A stretch of 64,000 bases of DNA from Anaeramoeba flamelloides (GCA_027625915.1 JANTQA010000020.1:1364001-1428000), one strand, 5' to 3'. Positions 37,661 to 50,780 are shown, counted from the stretch's first letter. Numbers and translations: made by a program. The notes: generated by a model from the sequence alone, not told the origin.

Positions 37661-40600
37661 CCCTCTTCTTCCTCGTCCTCCTCATCCTCCTCTTCTTCCT
37701 CGTCCTCCTCATCCTCCTCTTCTTCCTCGTCCTCCTCATCCTCCTCATCCTCATCATCATCTTCAATTTCCTCTTCTGTTTTTTCTTTTGTAATTCTAAA
37801 ATCTCTGGCAACACTTCGTTTAAAATTTTTCATATAATTTTTCTTTGTAATTTTTGATAACTCTATTAAATATCTTTGGAACTCTTCCATTTCAAAAACC
37901 AAATTGGGCATTATTTTGGAAGATTTTCTTAATTGTGTTCTGGTTGATTCCAAATTACTTTGATTCGATTCTTTATCGGATATACAGCACTCCACGGATG
38001 GTATAAATATTTGTCCGATTAAATCTACGATTGAGGAAAATTCTTTAATTGGTGATAATTTGAAAGATTTATAATAGTTGGTTAACTGTGTGAGCAATTT
38101 AAAGAATTTACTTAAATTTATAATTAATTTATCGAATAAATTGTCGATCATTTGGCAGCATAATAAACTGGTGAAAATTTTTGATAATCTATAAAATCTA
38201 AATATTATTTTTAATTCCATTTTTTGAAATAATTTAATATTAATATTGGAAAAGGATCTATTATTTTTAATCAAAATTATTGACAATTCCAAATCTTTTA
38301 AAATTTTGGTTTCCAAATATTTCAGAAATTCAAAGGCAATTATTTTATACGATTTATCGGAAATTATTTTAATTTTTTTAAATTTTTCATATTTTTCTGT
38401 TCCCCAATTAATTTTTTTTAAATTATTTTCGATATATTCTTTTTCAATGAAAAATTTCTTTAAGATTGAATGTGGGATTGTTTTGAAAAATTTTAATTCA
38501 TCGCTTGTGAAATAATGGTAAAAATTTAGGGATAGGTTAAATAAGGACTTTGATATTGTATTTTTTTTTGTTTTAATTTTACTTATTAGCTTTGTTACCC
38601 ATTTTAAATGTTTCTCGATGTGTTTCTTTGATGAAAATTTTATGATTAACAAAGAAATTCCTGATAAAATGTCGATTTGTTTAATTAGTTCTTGCTTTAT
38701 TAATACCATAAAAATCTTTTCAATTTTTTCTAAAAATTGATCGATAATCATATCCGATGGATTCTTACTTATTTTTTTATTGCCGTCCCCATCCCCATCA
38801 TCATCATCATCATCTTCACCTTCCTCATCATTGTTATGATTACTATCATTATAAGTAAAATTATTATCATTATCGTTCTCATTATCTGTATCAAAATCAA
38901 TTGCTGGAACCATTTTAATAATGCATTTAATTAAATATTTTTGAGAATAAAACTTTAGTGTAAATTTGAAAATTTGATTTATTATTATTAAGCAATGCAA
39001 ACCAAAATTAACTTGCTTTGTGATTTTTTTTTTTTTCGTTTTCGCTTTTTTCTGTTTACCAGAACCTTCGATATTTTCATTGACAATGGAGCTATTCAGG
39101 CTGGAAAACTCGTCAATTTTTTTTGGGAAGGTTTTTTGAGTATAAATTTTCCAAATCAACCGAGCAACTTCTATTAGATTCGTATATTGAATTGTTTTAT
39201 ATTTTTGATTATAAATTTGCTCCAGATCGATTTCATTTAATAGATTTGTTATATACTTTTCACAGCATTGCAAGATATAGTATTGCAAAGATAAATTATT
39301 AGTAAATGGGTTATTCTTTATTTCAATTTCCTCAACGATCATTTTAAAAATATGGATAAAAGTATTTAGATCAAAAAATGAAATTTGGAAAGGATCATAT
39401 GATGCAATTGTTTTATATTCCAAGATCATTTGCTTTTCAAGTGGTATATTCTTTAAATAAAGCACGTCATTCCCATTTCCCTTCCCTTTTTCTATTTCCT
39501 TTTCCTTTTCTATTTCATTTTTTTCACTATCGATCGTCTTTGTCTTATTGAGATCCTGGGATGTTGATAATTGTTTTTTTGTTTTTTTTTTATTGTAACT
39601 CCTTTTAATAACTATTTGTTTTGGTTTGTCATATTTGGAAATTAAGGAAAATAATTTGTTATAATTTTTAAATAATGGCAAAATAAAGTTAAAATATCGA
39701 AGATCCAATCTTTTAATAATTATTTCAATTGTACTTTGATAAGTAGATAATAACAAACAAGCCAAACAATAATTATTTTGTCCTTGGATATCTTTAATAT
39801 TAAAATTTGTATCTTTGCCCAAATCAAATTCACTTAAATGGGTTTGGCTTAATCTTTTTACAAAGTTAAGCAATAATTCATTACTTTCAAAAATGTAATT
39901 TCTTTCCCTTTTCAACGATTGTAGATCATCATCGTCATCGTCGTCGTCGTCGTCATCATCATCATCGTCGTCATCGTCATCGTCATTGTTTTTGTTTTTT
40001 TCAATCTCAATTTCCATTTCATTATTATTAGTAGTAGTATTTTTATTTTTGTTTTTATTGTTTAGAATTCTATAAAAATAAAAAGTTGATGACGATACAC
40101 ATTTTAATAGAAAGGGAAACGGTTCAATAATTTGTGGGGGTAAAGAATCGTCAATACATTTATCCAAAAAAAATGGAGGTTCAAGATTTTCATTGGATTC
40201 ATAATATTTTAAAAAATGAGGATACAATAGCTCGTAAATTACTTTGCTTGTATTTTTTTCATTTCCAATTAATTTTATTAAGTTTTTATATAATTCTTCA
40301 CGGACAATTCCTTGCTGCGACAGTGTTCTCCTTAGTGCTGTTAAGATTTCGTAAATTAATTGCTGTGATTCTCTTTTTGTTAAAAATGAAGATTTGTTTA
40401 AATTGTTTTGAATAAACATTTTCAATTTATTTTGGTGATTCCGGCTGTGTTCATTATCATCTTGACTGCTATTGGAATTTGTAATTTTGTGATTATTACT
40501 CTCATTAATTGGCTTTTCAGAAAGAATCGAAGCATCTTGATTTTCGATTAAAATTCGAATTAGCCAAATATACGATTTGACTGCGATCAACCTAGGGCTT

Positions 40601-42323
40601 TGGTCCTTATTAAACAGGGCCTTTCTTAGTATTATCATTAAATGGTCTAACAAAGCTTGGCTATTTAATATTAATGGTCTGCATGATTCTAAAAGTAATT
40701 GACCAATAAATGGATCTAAAAAATTTAAAAAAGTAAGATGCCCTTTGATATTTTCGGTTAAATTTTTAAAGCTCTCCGGGGCAGTCTTGATAACTTGGTT
40801 TAAAATTAGCAGATAGTATATTGAATTTTTAGCCTTCGATATCACATGATCAAAGATATGGGATAAGATCTCGTTGCGAACAAACTCATGCGCAATGAAT
40901 AATCTAACTAGGAGATCCTTCACAAAGAATAGGAACCGTTGCTTGGGTGACCTTTCAAAGTTATTAAAAATGTCTTTTAAATTGAGGTTAGAACTATCTC
41001 TTCCCTGTAAGGTAATGTTTTCCAAAACTTCGACAACAAAAAACACAATGGGCTGTATTAAAAATTCCCATTCAAAATTCTCAGTGTTCTGGATTAATTT
41101 GAAAAAGATTTTTTTCAATTTGCTCACAGTTAAAAAGCTTTCAGAGAGCGACTGTGCAAATTCCTTTAACCATTTCGAATTCACTATTTCGTTGGAATAA
41201 TTAAAGATCTCATTGAAGTGGCTTTGTAAATGATCAAAGATCTTGGATCGGAACCTCCGAATACTGGAAATGGAAAACAAGACACCCAAATTAAATGGTG
41301 ACAAGATCAGTTGCCGTTTCATAAACAATTTAATGATGCCAATGCCAAACTGTTGATTTTGCTTGGTGGCTAAATTGATATGCGAGATAATGGTCCCCTG
41401 AATCGATCCCCATTTCTTGATTTCGTTTTGGTCTTGGCGCTTCTCAATGTCCTGCGAATATTTGTTAATGTAGGTTAGTGTCTTTTGCAGAATTTCAACT
41501 AGATTTGTTTTGGAGTACAACAACAATAATTGGTAAACCATTGGTGGTAGTTCGTCGATTGTTAGTTTCTTTAAATTTTCTAAGAGCGTGCTATTAATCA
41601 TTTCTTTAAAATCCTTTTTTTGTAATTCCAAATTACGAATTAATTTTGCTAGCCTGATGATCAAAAACGATGCGCCCTCTCCTTCTTTGAGGATCTTGAT
41701 AAAAAATCTTATAAACTGATTCAAGGTCAAGTTCTGTTTGTTGCCATTAAATTGAAATTCAATCCTTCCTCCATCCTTAAATTTCGATGAGATCGAGATC
41801 AACGAGTATATTTTGGGAAGAAAATCTAAGACACACATTTCAACTTCAGACTCTTCTTTAACTTTAAATATTTTTCCAAAGATCATGCCAACACCTTCAC
41901 CAAAGGAATTGATTGGGAATAAGTCTAACTTTTTTTTTTTGTTTTTTTTTTTTTTGGTTATTTGGTGTTTTATTTAAAAAAAAGATTTTTTTGAATTTTG
42001 TTTGGTTTTTTTTTTGGTTGAAAGAATAAATTTGACTTCTTTTTGTTTTTTTGTTCAGAAGAAAAATTCTGTAAAATTAAAAAAAAAAAAAAAAGAAAGT
42101 TCGGACCTACCTCGGGTAAAAACAAATTAACGCACTCTGTTGCTTTTGGACCTTTTAATTTACCAGAAAGCATAAACCCAACTAATTTATGAAATAGCTT
42201 CACTCTTTGTTTGATGCCATTCTGTGTTTGATAACTTTTATGTATCAAATTCTGTATATACTCAACAAACACCTTTTTTGATTGAAAAATTTGGTTTTCA
42301 AGTTCTGTTTGATCTGTGCTCAT
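37423..42323 (-). CDS. FANCI: Fanconi anemia group I protein (FANCI)
   Basis: FANCI pairs with FANCD2 to form the clamp that is mono-ubiquitinated during interstrand-crosslink repair in the nucleus. Two exons, 42111-42323 (71 codons) and 37423-41928 (1501 codons plus stop), are joined in phase 0 across a 182-nt intron (GAG/GTAGGT, AAAAG/TTAGAC), giving 1572 aa against 1328 in human. Matches include IDELPPMVYQLLLLYSK (human LQEIPPLVYQLLVLSSK), SIQGTIISHINLATK (human HVEGTIILHIVFAIK), and near the C-terminus PNLVFEMEEFQRYLIELSK with SVARDFRI (human PNLIFAIEQYEKFLIHLSK, STSRDFKI). The human ubiquitin site K523 aligns without gaps to L518; the nearest lysine is K522, four residues on. One SQ site (S559) remains where human has a cluster. 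The extra length is mostly a central poly-D stretch and a long acidic then basic tail ending in a likely nuclear signal. The start is the first ATG of exon 1. Confidence 0.96.
37591..37659 (-). repeat. Pure (GAT)23 codon repeat in FANCI
   Basis: Twenty-three uninterrupted ATC triplets on the plus strand encode 23 aspartates of the FANCI tail. The absence of any GAC codon points to recent slippage. Confidence 0.9.
37663..37743 (-). repeat. 27-nt minisatellite x3 in FANCI
   Basis: Three identical 27-nt units (plus strand CTCTTCTTCCTCGTCCTCCT then CATCCTC) encode nine acidic residues each, next to the pure GAT run. Confidence 0.88.
41929..42110 (-). other. FANCI intron
   Basis: This 182-nt intron has donor CCCGAG/GTAGGT and acceptor AAAAAAG/TTAGAC on the minus strand. 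It contains a nearly unbroken A-rich run before the acceptor rather than a pyrimidine tract. Confidence 0.88.
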
Positions 42324-45300
42324 TTTGAGAGAAATTTAAAAAGGATGTTTTTTTAAAGATTTTTCTTTTTTCTTGTTGCCTTTTGTTGGAAAATAAGAAA
42401 AAAAAAAGAATAATTTATAAAAAATGATTTTATAAATTTATTTTTGATTGAAATAGTTTTTTTTTTCAAAAATTCAGAAAGGAATTTTTCTCCAAAGTAA
42501 AGGTTTGTCTTTTGTTAAGATTTAAAAGTTGAGACAATATTGTTTGTTGAGATTTTATATAAAATTTAAGGTCGCAAGAACAAAAAATAAAAGTAAAAAA
42601 TTTTTTTATTAAGGTAAACTTGGTTACATTAAATTCATTCTAATGGTGGAGTTTTTTTTTTCTTTCTAAAAAGGGTAATTTGAAAATGGACTCATACTCA
42701 GTGAAAAAAAGTAAAAGAAAATACATTAAAGAACCAAGAGAATTTCAAGAATCAAAATTCAATGATTGAAAACAAAATAAAAATAACAAATCCTTTTCGG
42801 GAACTGAATGTGAAAAATTGAGTAAAAAAAATTTTTTTCACAGAGCATTTTGGTCTTTGGTTGTGGCAAGATAAATGTTCACCAAGTTATAAAAATAACA
42901 AACCTTTTTTTACAATGTTCAAATTTAAATTATTAATAAATAAAAAGTTTTAAAAAGAAAACATAATATTACATTAACAAAATCTTAATCAAAAATTTTT
43001 CAATTATTTTTAAACTTTTTTTATATAATTTCCTACATGTGAAAATCTTCAATTCAAAATATCTTAAAATAAGATTTGAGAAGGGAACCAAGGATATTGT
43101 AATTGATTATTTCGTTTGAAATCGGTTTAATAAAAGATTAATTTGTAAATTCCTTGTAAAGTTGACTCGCCCACATCAATATTGAAAATTTTGTATATCT
43201 TTAAGGGATATTAAATTCAAAATTTTAAATTAAAAAAGGAAAAAAAAAAAAATTAAAAAAAAAACATAATTCAAAGGATATCAAAAGAAAATAATGTAAT
43301 GAATAAAAAAAAATTTCCTGATTATAAAACTAAAAAGTAAAAGTTACTAATAAATAAAAACTAATTCTTTTTCTTTTTTCTATATAGCTATTTAAATTTT
43401 GTGCAATTATAATAAATCATTTCCGTTTTACAATGTAATGTATCGAATTTACTTTTATTTGACTTTTGGTTGTTTTATAACAAGTTATATTTCGAATGGT
43501 AAAGATTTTGATTCTTAATCCAATTAAAAAAACCCATTCATAAATGAAAAAATATACAAATGAAAAATTGTTTGATAACTCAAAAAGACAATTTGAACTC
43601 TAGAAAAAATTGACCCAGTTAGATTCAAAAGCTTAATTCACAATATTTCTATTTGGGGTTGTTAATCACTTTGGCTCCTTTTTTTATAAATTTTGATTTT
43701 TATATTTATTTTTGAATTTATGAAATATATCAGCTATTTATTTTTTTTTTGTTAACATAAACTTTTTTTTTTTTGAAAATACAAGTTTATTATTTTAACT
43801 AACTACATATAGGGGGGGGTATTAGAACTCTTTTAAGATTAAGATAGGATTTTAGTAATTGTGGAAAGATTTTAAGAATTCGTTGTATTATTAGACAAAG
43901 TTTGAAATTTTCTGATCTTCTTATTTTAAATTCTAATTAAGAAAAATAAGAAGCATTTCACAAATAAAATTCTACCAGAAAAATGGTATTTAAAATAATT
44001 TTAGAAAACTTTAACATTTTATTTGCAACCTTGTTTGATGTGTAACGGTGAGATTAGCGATTGTCTCTTTTTAAATATAATTGAAAAAATATTTTGGTTC
44101 AAGTGTCCAATTTACTGTTCAAGAAAAACTAAAAAAGGTGATTGGTAATTTGATTAATATTTGGAAAGGTAAGAAATTAAATTTATTATTTTTAAAATAT
44201 GTTAAAATCCAAATATTGTTTTTTTTTCGTTTCATTTTGCTAAAAAAACATATATCATTTTAAAAATGAATATAATTTTTCTCTCTTTTGTTTTTTTTTT
44301 GAAAAAAAAAAAAAGAGAACATTTATAAACAAGTTTTCAAAGGGGGGGGATATAAATTTTGAAACTAGACTAAAAAAAATAATAACAATTTATTTTATCC
44401 AAGTCAAATAGAGAATTTCTAGTAGAATGTTCAAAATTATTCACAATTAAGAACAATATTAATACATTTATATTTGTTTAATTTTTATTTTGAGTTATGA
44501 ATTGCTTAGTAAATGGGGAAAAAAAGTGAAAATATATCTTATAGGAGTAAAATAATTGGTTTAAATTCCACTGAGCCACAATATATCATCCTTCCTTCCA
44601 ATGAGTAAAAATATAAAATTTAACTTCAATATTTTTGATATATATATTGATTGATTAAAATGATCCTTTCATGAATACTATCTTCGTAGTACCTTTACAA
44701 AATTAACTCTTTCCCAGTCAAACTTTACCAAGTTTTATTCAAGAAATAGAATATATTCTATAAGTTTAATTTATTATCTTTCTCAATAAAAATATTTTCA
44801 ATTCATTACTCTTCTGAAAATATATTTTCAATTTGTTAATCTGAATATTTTTTCTAATTTTACAAAATTGTTACTTTTTTCTTTTTCTTTTTTTTTTTTT
44901 TTGTTTAATGGTTTTTCTTTTGTTTATTCTATTTTTTTTTTTAAATCAACTTAAAAAAAAATTTTTTTTAAAAACTCAAAATTAACTTTCAGAAAATTGA
45001 AGTTTAGAAATTTCTTGTAGAATCAATTTGCTTATTATTAAACAAATTTATTCTCAAAAATTTTAATTTTCGAAAGAAATTGTCAAATTTTGCACAAGAT
45101 ATTCCAATGAAACCGACACAAAAATTTTTTTAACATTTTTTTTTTGAAATTTTATGGGTTTTCAGGTATTTCTTTTATGGTTATCGACTCTAATATGAAT
45201 TTTATTATTTCTCTATTTTTGAAACAATCTTATGTAGGTTGATTTAAAAAAAAAAAGTGAATTTTTAAATTTTTGGGTGAGCGTCCTTTAGTGAAATGGA

Positions 45301-46667
45301 GTTTATATTCGGAATTTTTGTACTTGTAAAAAATCAAGAATTTTTATTGTAAGATTTACAAAGAAGATAGAGATGAATTACTTTGAAAAATGAACACAAA
45401 AGTAATATATTAAATTTACAGAGAATATATGTGAACAGATGAATTAAAAAATTATTTAGGATCTCTTATTATTCACACAAATTCTATACAATTCGACTAA
45501 CTCTAAAGTTTTATTTTTATTTATTTTTAAATAATTTTTGTATTCTTCGTAATTCTTTATATTATTTATCATTTTTTTTATAGACTCGTAATTTCAAATT
45601 TATTTTTGAAAATATAATCGAGTTTAAAATACTTTTAATGAATGTTCATATTCTCTCTTTTAATTTGGAAGTTACAAATTTGGAGTAGCTTCAAAATTCT
45701 ATCTTTGAGGTCTACGTTTACACAGGAAGGGGTTTCGTTTTTCAGTTATTTTAATTCCACACATCAAACAGAATTTTCTTTCTGAAGACACCATACAAAA
45801 AAATACTTATTTCAAAGTTAAAAATCAGCGAAAAGCTAGAAAAAAATAAATTTTCCAAATAATTGTTGAATGATAATTATTTTAAATAATCACTTTAAAA
45901 TATTTTCAAGTACAAGATCAAATTAGAAAACATTCCAAAGTTGTAAAAAGTAAGTATACAAAACATTTAGAACAGCCCGTGAAAATCCTTTGTTTTTATC
46001 GATTTTTAATGGAAATTATGAAATATTTAAGATTAAATTTTGGTAGGATCTAAGAATGTTAAAATGGTGAAAATTATTATTTTTTGTAAACGAAAAGCTC
46101 AGTGAGTGCATTTAAAGCTGGGATTATGAAAATCTTCCAGAAGCGTTTTGAATTAATTTCTCAATTATCATCTTAAAGCCTTTTCCTAAACTATACAAAA
46201 CAATTTTTATAAACTTAAATTGATTACCAACAATCTAAATTTTTAAAAGAAAATTATAAAGTTGTAAAATGATTTTTTTAAAATCTCATTTTTGAGACAA
46301 AAATAAATAAGAATTGGAATATTTTCATATTCAAATCAAAGAATTCTATTTCTTTCACCAAAAAAAAACATGGTTTTTGATTTCAAAATAAAAAACAGAG
46401 TTGAATTTTTGACAGTTTGTTGAAAAGAATTTTTTTATTGACTTTAATTTAGTTTCAAAAAATCATAGTATACTAAACCAAAAAATAGATTGGAAATTTT
46501 TCCTTTACAACTGATCGATTTTTAAATTCCTCAAAAAATATTTTTTCCAAATAGAGTTCACGAGAATATCGAAAACACATCCTAAAAAATATTCATAATT
46601 TGATTTTCGAACATTAAAAAAATGCGAAAATTCAAATTTATTTTTATAAATTTAGAATTAAGGATTT
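42324..46667. other. Gene-free AT-rich region
   Basis: The stretch between FANCI and the Rab gene has no supportable gene. It holds poly-A/T runs, two short G-runs (43814-43821, 44342-44349) and, at about 45580-45740, a block resembling 58950-59115 (CTCTCTTTTAATTTGGAAG and TTCAAAATTCTATCTTTGAG). Nothing else is recognised. Confidence 0.5.
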
Positions 46668-47556
46668 ATGATGAGTTTGTCTTCGGACACAAGCCGAAAA
46701 GAATCAGTAAATGGAAGTGTGGTTAAAATAGTAATGCTAGGGCAAGCTGGTTGTGGCAAAACTAGTATTGTTATGAGGTACATTGAAGACACTTTTACAC
46801 CAAATACCTGTACAACAATTGGTGCCGCATTTTTCCTCAAAACAGCCTTGATCAACAATAAACCCATCAACATCAGGTACAATTGCAGACTTTTTCTTTT
46901 TTCTTCTTTTGTTAAAAGCTTTCAACATTAAACACGTTTTATAGTTCTTTATAACTTTTGAAAACGATCCAAAAATTCACAAAAAAATAACAAAAATCCA
47001 CAACAATTATCAAATAAACAAAGATTATGGGACACCTCTGGACAAGAAAGATTCCAATCTCTGATTCCCTTGTATTACAGATATGCCGCAGCAGCTCTTT
47101 TAGTTTTTGATCCTTCCGACACTCTTTCACTTTCAAAACTAAAATATTGGCAAAACGAGCTTGAGAATAATTGTGAAAAACTGCCTCTGATTGTCATTGT
47201 TGCGAACAAAATAGATTTAGATTTCAGTATTGAACAAAAGTCAATTCTTTTAAAAGTTCAAAATTATGCCAAGCAGTCTCAGATACCATTCTTTCAAACT
47301 TCGGCAAAAACTGGAGAATGTTTGTATTTTCTGATCTTTTATTTTTTTTTATTTTCATCCTCGATCACTTAACAATCGTGCTAAACTTTTGTTTTTTTTT
47401 TTTTAATAACCCCTAGCTATTCAAAATTTATTTCGTTCAGTCCTTGAAAAGGTTGTTGAGGAACAAAAAATAAAAACATACCAAGAAAAAACAGAATGGG
47501 ATGAATCATTTGTTACCAATAAAAATAGTACACCCAGCAATAAGTGGTGTTGTTAA
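46668..47556 (+). CDS. Rab5-like small GTPase
   Basis: Rab GTPases switch membrane traffic; the Rab5 group acts at early endosomes. Three exons, 46668-46876, 47024-47319 and 47417-47556, give 214 aa with all G motifs: P-loop GQAGCGKTS (25-33), switch I TTIGAAFF (49-56), switch II WDTSGQERF (72-80) with the catalytic Q77, NKID (131-134) and SAKT (163-166). It ends in WCC, a double-cysteine geranylgeranylation signal. TIGAAF is typical of the Rab5/21/22 group. The introns (147 and 97 nt) split R70 and S169; both junctions are checked by the motifs they restore (NIRLWDTSG, SAKTGESIQNLF). Odd points are DTSGQ in place of the common DTAGQ and the unusual P-loop QAGC. Two ATGs in tandem make the start either 46668 or 46671. 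Subfamily assignment is from motif reading only. Confidence 0.96.
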
Positions 47557-48305
47557 CAAAAATAATATGTATTTCTTTGTATTGTTGTTTGGTAAGAATT
47601 GGAATTGGAATTTAGGGTGGCTCGTATTTTTCAAGAAAATGAAATAATGTTGCAATCTTAAATTTTGTCTTAATTGTAATTTATGTTTTGGACGAGAAAA
47701 TGGATGAGCGAAGGTGTGCTGTTTTTGAAATAGGAAAAAAAAGATTATTTGCACATCTTGTAATGAAAAATCTTTCTCTATATGACTAATCCACATTATG
47801 GCAAAACCCACAATATATTCTAATCAAAAAAAGGGTGGAAATTTCCAAAAATTGATTGTTTAATCATAAATTAAAATGTCTTATTCATTTTTCGATCTTT
47901 CAAAAATAAAAAAAGAATTTTGTTTTTCTTTTCCTTATCATTTTAACACAATAAGAATTTTTAATATGATCTTTACTAAATTTTCAAAGTACAATTAAAA
48001 TGTCTCTAAAAATTTTTTTTTATAAATTCAAAATAAATAAAAAAAAGAAAAACAAATTAAAAAATCAAAAAAAAAGTTTTTTTTTATTTTAATACATTAA
48101 ATACACTATATAAATGATTTAAAAGCATCAAAATTAGGGTTTCTGGTTGGAAAATTCTACAGACAGTAGTTTGGAATTACTTGTTTGATTCAAGTGGAAT
48201 AAAACTTTAACAAAAGTTTGAAATCTCAATTTTTTGATTATGTTTCTGAACTAATAGTTCCAGAAGAGCTGTTGTTGTTTCTGTTATAAAATAACTTTCT
48301 CTTAT

Positions 48306-48782
48306 TTAAGCTATTTCTAAAAAAAGTTGGGAAAATTTATTTTAGAACATCTTTATTAAACTCTTTCTTCAAAAAAGTAAACAAATATATACCATAATTA
48401 ACTAACGTTTATTGATATTTGATAATAATTGGATTGGTTTAAATAGTATTGTATTACTATAATAAAAGATATTAAATTTTCCTATCTCAATTTTATCTGA
48501 TATTTTTTATGGGAATTGGTGTTTATTATTTTCTTTTTGATCCAAAAAATTATTTTCAATGGCTTCTTTTATCTCCTTATTTTTTTCCAAAAAGCATTGA
48601 AAACATATAACTGAATTATATTATTTAAAAAATTATTTGTACCCTTGCCATATTTCCAGTTTTTTCTAGAAATTGATTGTACATTTTTTTCTCAAAAAAA
48701 GTTTGTTTTTTTTTCATTTTTTCGAAATATTTCATCAAACATATTTTGAAATAAATACTTTAGCGATTTATTCAATCGGTAT
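48306..48782 (-). mobile_element. Truncated inverted family B element
   Basis: Starting TAAGCTATTTCTAAAAAAAG, it aligns in reverse to 35539-36125, including TGGTGTTTATTATTTTCTTT and ATTTATTCAATCGGTATTA. The far end is missing where a family A element begins at 48783. Confidence 0.7.
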
Positions 48783-48982
48783 TACAGTTAGTTCTACTTT
48801 TTAGGTACAAAATTACAAAAAAATTTAAATAATAATAAAAATATCAAATTAAGGCATAAAATTCAGATTCTAGTAAAATAATCAGTGTAATATAGAATTT
48901 CAAGTTTTGTGCCTTAATTTGAGATTTTTTTGTGCCTTGAATTTCGTTGAAAGTTTGTGCCTTAAATTTGAAACTGACTTTA
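48783..48982. mobile_element. ~200-nt palindromic MITE, family A, copy 5
   Basis: Left tip TACAGTTAGTTCTACTTTTT and right half TTGTGCCTTAATTTGAGATT, TTGTGCCTTAAATTTGAAAC then TGACT are near consensus. It abuts the truncated family B element, so it inserted in or beside it. Confidence 0.78.
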
Positions 48983-49184
48983 ATATACCCTTTTTAAAAT
49001 GTTATTTATTTATTCAAAATATGTATTTCCATTATCAAAACAAAAAATGAAAAATAGGTGGAGGGAAAGCATTTATTAGACGAAATATTCCTTGAAAATA
49101 ATTTTTAAAATTATGCAAATTGTTTAGAATTTTCTTTGATTCTTTATTGATTTTCAAGAAGAGTTGAGACTGTTCTAATTTTTT

Positions 49185-49363
49185 TTAAGGGATCAGCCTC
49201 TATAATTTTTTTTTGACCAATTTCTAAATAAAGATTTATTATCTTGAAATAAGTTTAATAAGAAAATAATCAATGTTTTTCAAATCTAAGTAAATGGGAA
49301 AAAAATTTCTCAATCTCTCTAAATTTTGGTAAAAAAGAAAATTAATATCGATTAGTCCCTTAA
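49185..49363. mobile_element. ~180-nt MITE, family F, copy 1
   Basis: The tips TTAAGGGATCAGCCTCTATA and CGATTAGTCCCTTAA are inverted and end in TTAA. The next block, ATTTCTAAATAAAGATTTAT, matches the inverse right arm of the copy at 50781-50958. Confidence 0.65.
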
Positions 49364-50399
49364 TAAATTAAAATTGTGGAAAATGAAAAAAATTATGAAA
49401 TTTTCTTTATCGGGTTTGGTTAAAATTTGGCATTAAAGTTTGGTAAATTATTCAGTAATGTTTGAAATTCACAATAATCTAAATTTACGTTAAATCAATT
49501 TTCATTAATTCAACTTTTATTATTATTATTAGTATTAATAGTAAAACTTTAACATGTTTTTGTAAAATTGATAATATTCGTTATACCATTGAATGTTAAA
49601 TTACGCGAATTTTTTTTCACAACACTTCAACACAATTTCACTTGAAACTAACAAGTGTGATTTGAGAGAAACAATACTAACAAAAAAAATTTAACACAAA
49701 AATAAATCAAATGTTCAGCTTATTTAGTAAGAGGATTCCTTTTAAAATATTGAATGTGTAAATACGATATTTGTGAAAGTATTGATAACTTTATACAAGA
49801 AATAATACAAAGAAAATAACCCAAAAAAAAAAAAATAAAATAAAATAAATAGAGAAAAAACTAGAGAAAAGTTTAATTTTTTTGTTTAAATTGTTATGAT
49901 TTGTAATGAAAATAGAACAATTCAAGTAGTACAATTATCAAAACTCACAAGTATTTGTTCTTCGAAAGTAAGTGTTGTTTATATGGAGATTGAAATTACA
50001 GATCTTTTTTGAGGGTTGAAAAAGGTAATAAGTACTCTAGTTATTTTACTAGGGATTTTATCCATACTCAAAAAGCAGCCTGAAACCAAAAATTTTATTA
50101 TGAAATTATATTTCTTTTGATTGACAAAATTCAAATAACAAAAAAAAAAAATTTGGATGGTTTTCACTAGCACAAATTCCATTAAAAAAAAAAGTTTAAA
50201 AGAAATTCTTGATCTCAAAAAAATTACGTGTATCTTCCACTGAATTTCCAAAGGGTTCAATTTTTTTCAATTTAAAACCAATTGTTTTTATTAAGTACAG
50301 AATTATTTTAATTCTATTTTATCTGATTTGTGGTTAGATTGTAATCCTCTAAATAGTTGACAAAATAAGAATTTAATAACAATCTTGGGATTAAAATAA

Positions 50400-50545
50400 T
50401 AACTCATTTGAGGATAGTGAAAAATGAAAAAAAATAAACTTCAAGATCTCATAAACAGCCAAAGAGCTACACTTCAAAATAAACATAGTTGTTTTCAAAA
50501 TTATAATTTACAATCATTCTAATTGGAAATTGAGTGTAGCACTTT
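50400..50545. repeat. Relative of the 16830-19000 element core
   Basis: On the minus strand it reads CCAAAGTGCTACACTCAATT, TCCAATTAGAATG, TTTTGAAAACAACTATG, TTTTGAAGTGTAGCTCTTTG, which matches 18270-18600 without the family C insertion there. The arms CCAAAGAGCTACACT and GTGTAGCACTTTGG form a local inverted repeat. Confidence 0.6.
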
Positions 50546-50780
50546 GGCACTTTTTTATAAAAAGGTACTTTTTTTTAATTATTGATTTTTCAAGATCAAT
50601 CATAAATAAAAGGTCAGTATGGTTTTTGATTCGTATTAAGTACTCTTTAAAACGTTTTTTCCACATCAGAAAATTATTTTTGATTCTAATTACTTTGCCA
50701 TTTAGTTTTTTTTTATTATTCCCACCTTTGACAATAAGGTTATTTGGGTTGAAAGGTCCAACAATTTTTTGATTTTTTTT

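Noticed and set aside
37470-37857. Poly-H and poly-I open frames on the plus strand
   Set aside because: They are the antisense of the GAT-rich and acidic tail of FANCI.
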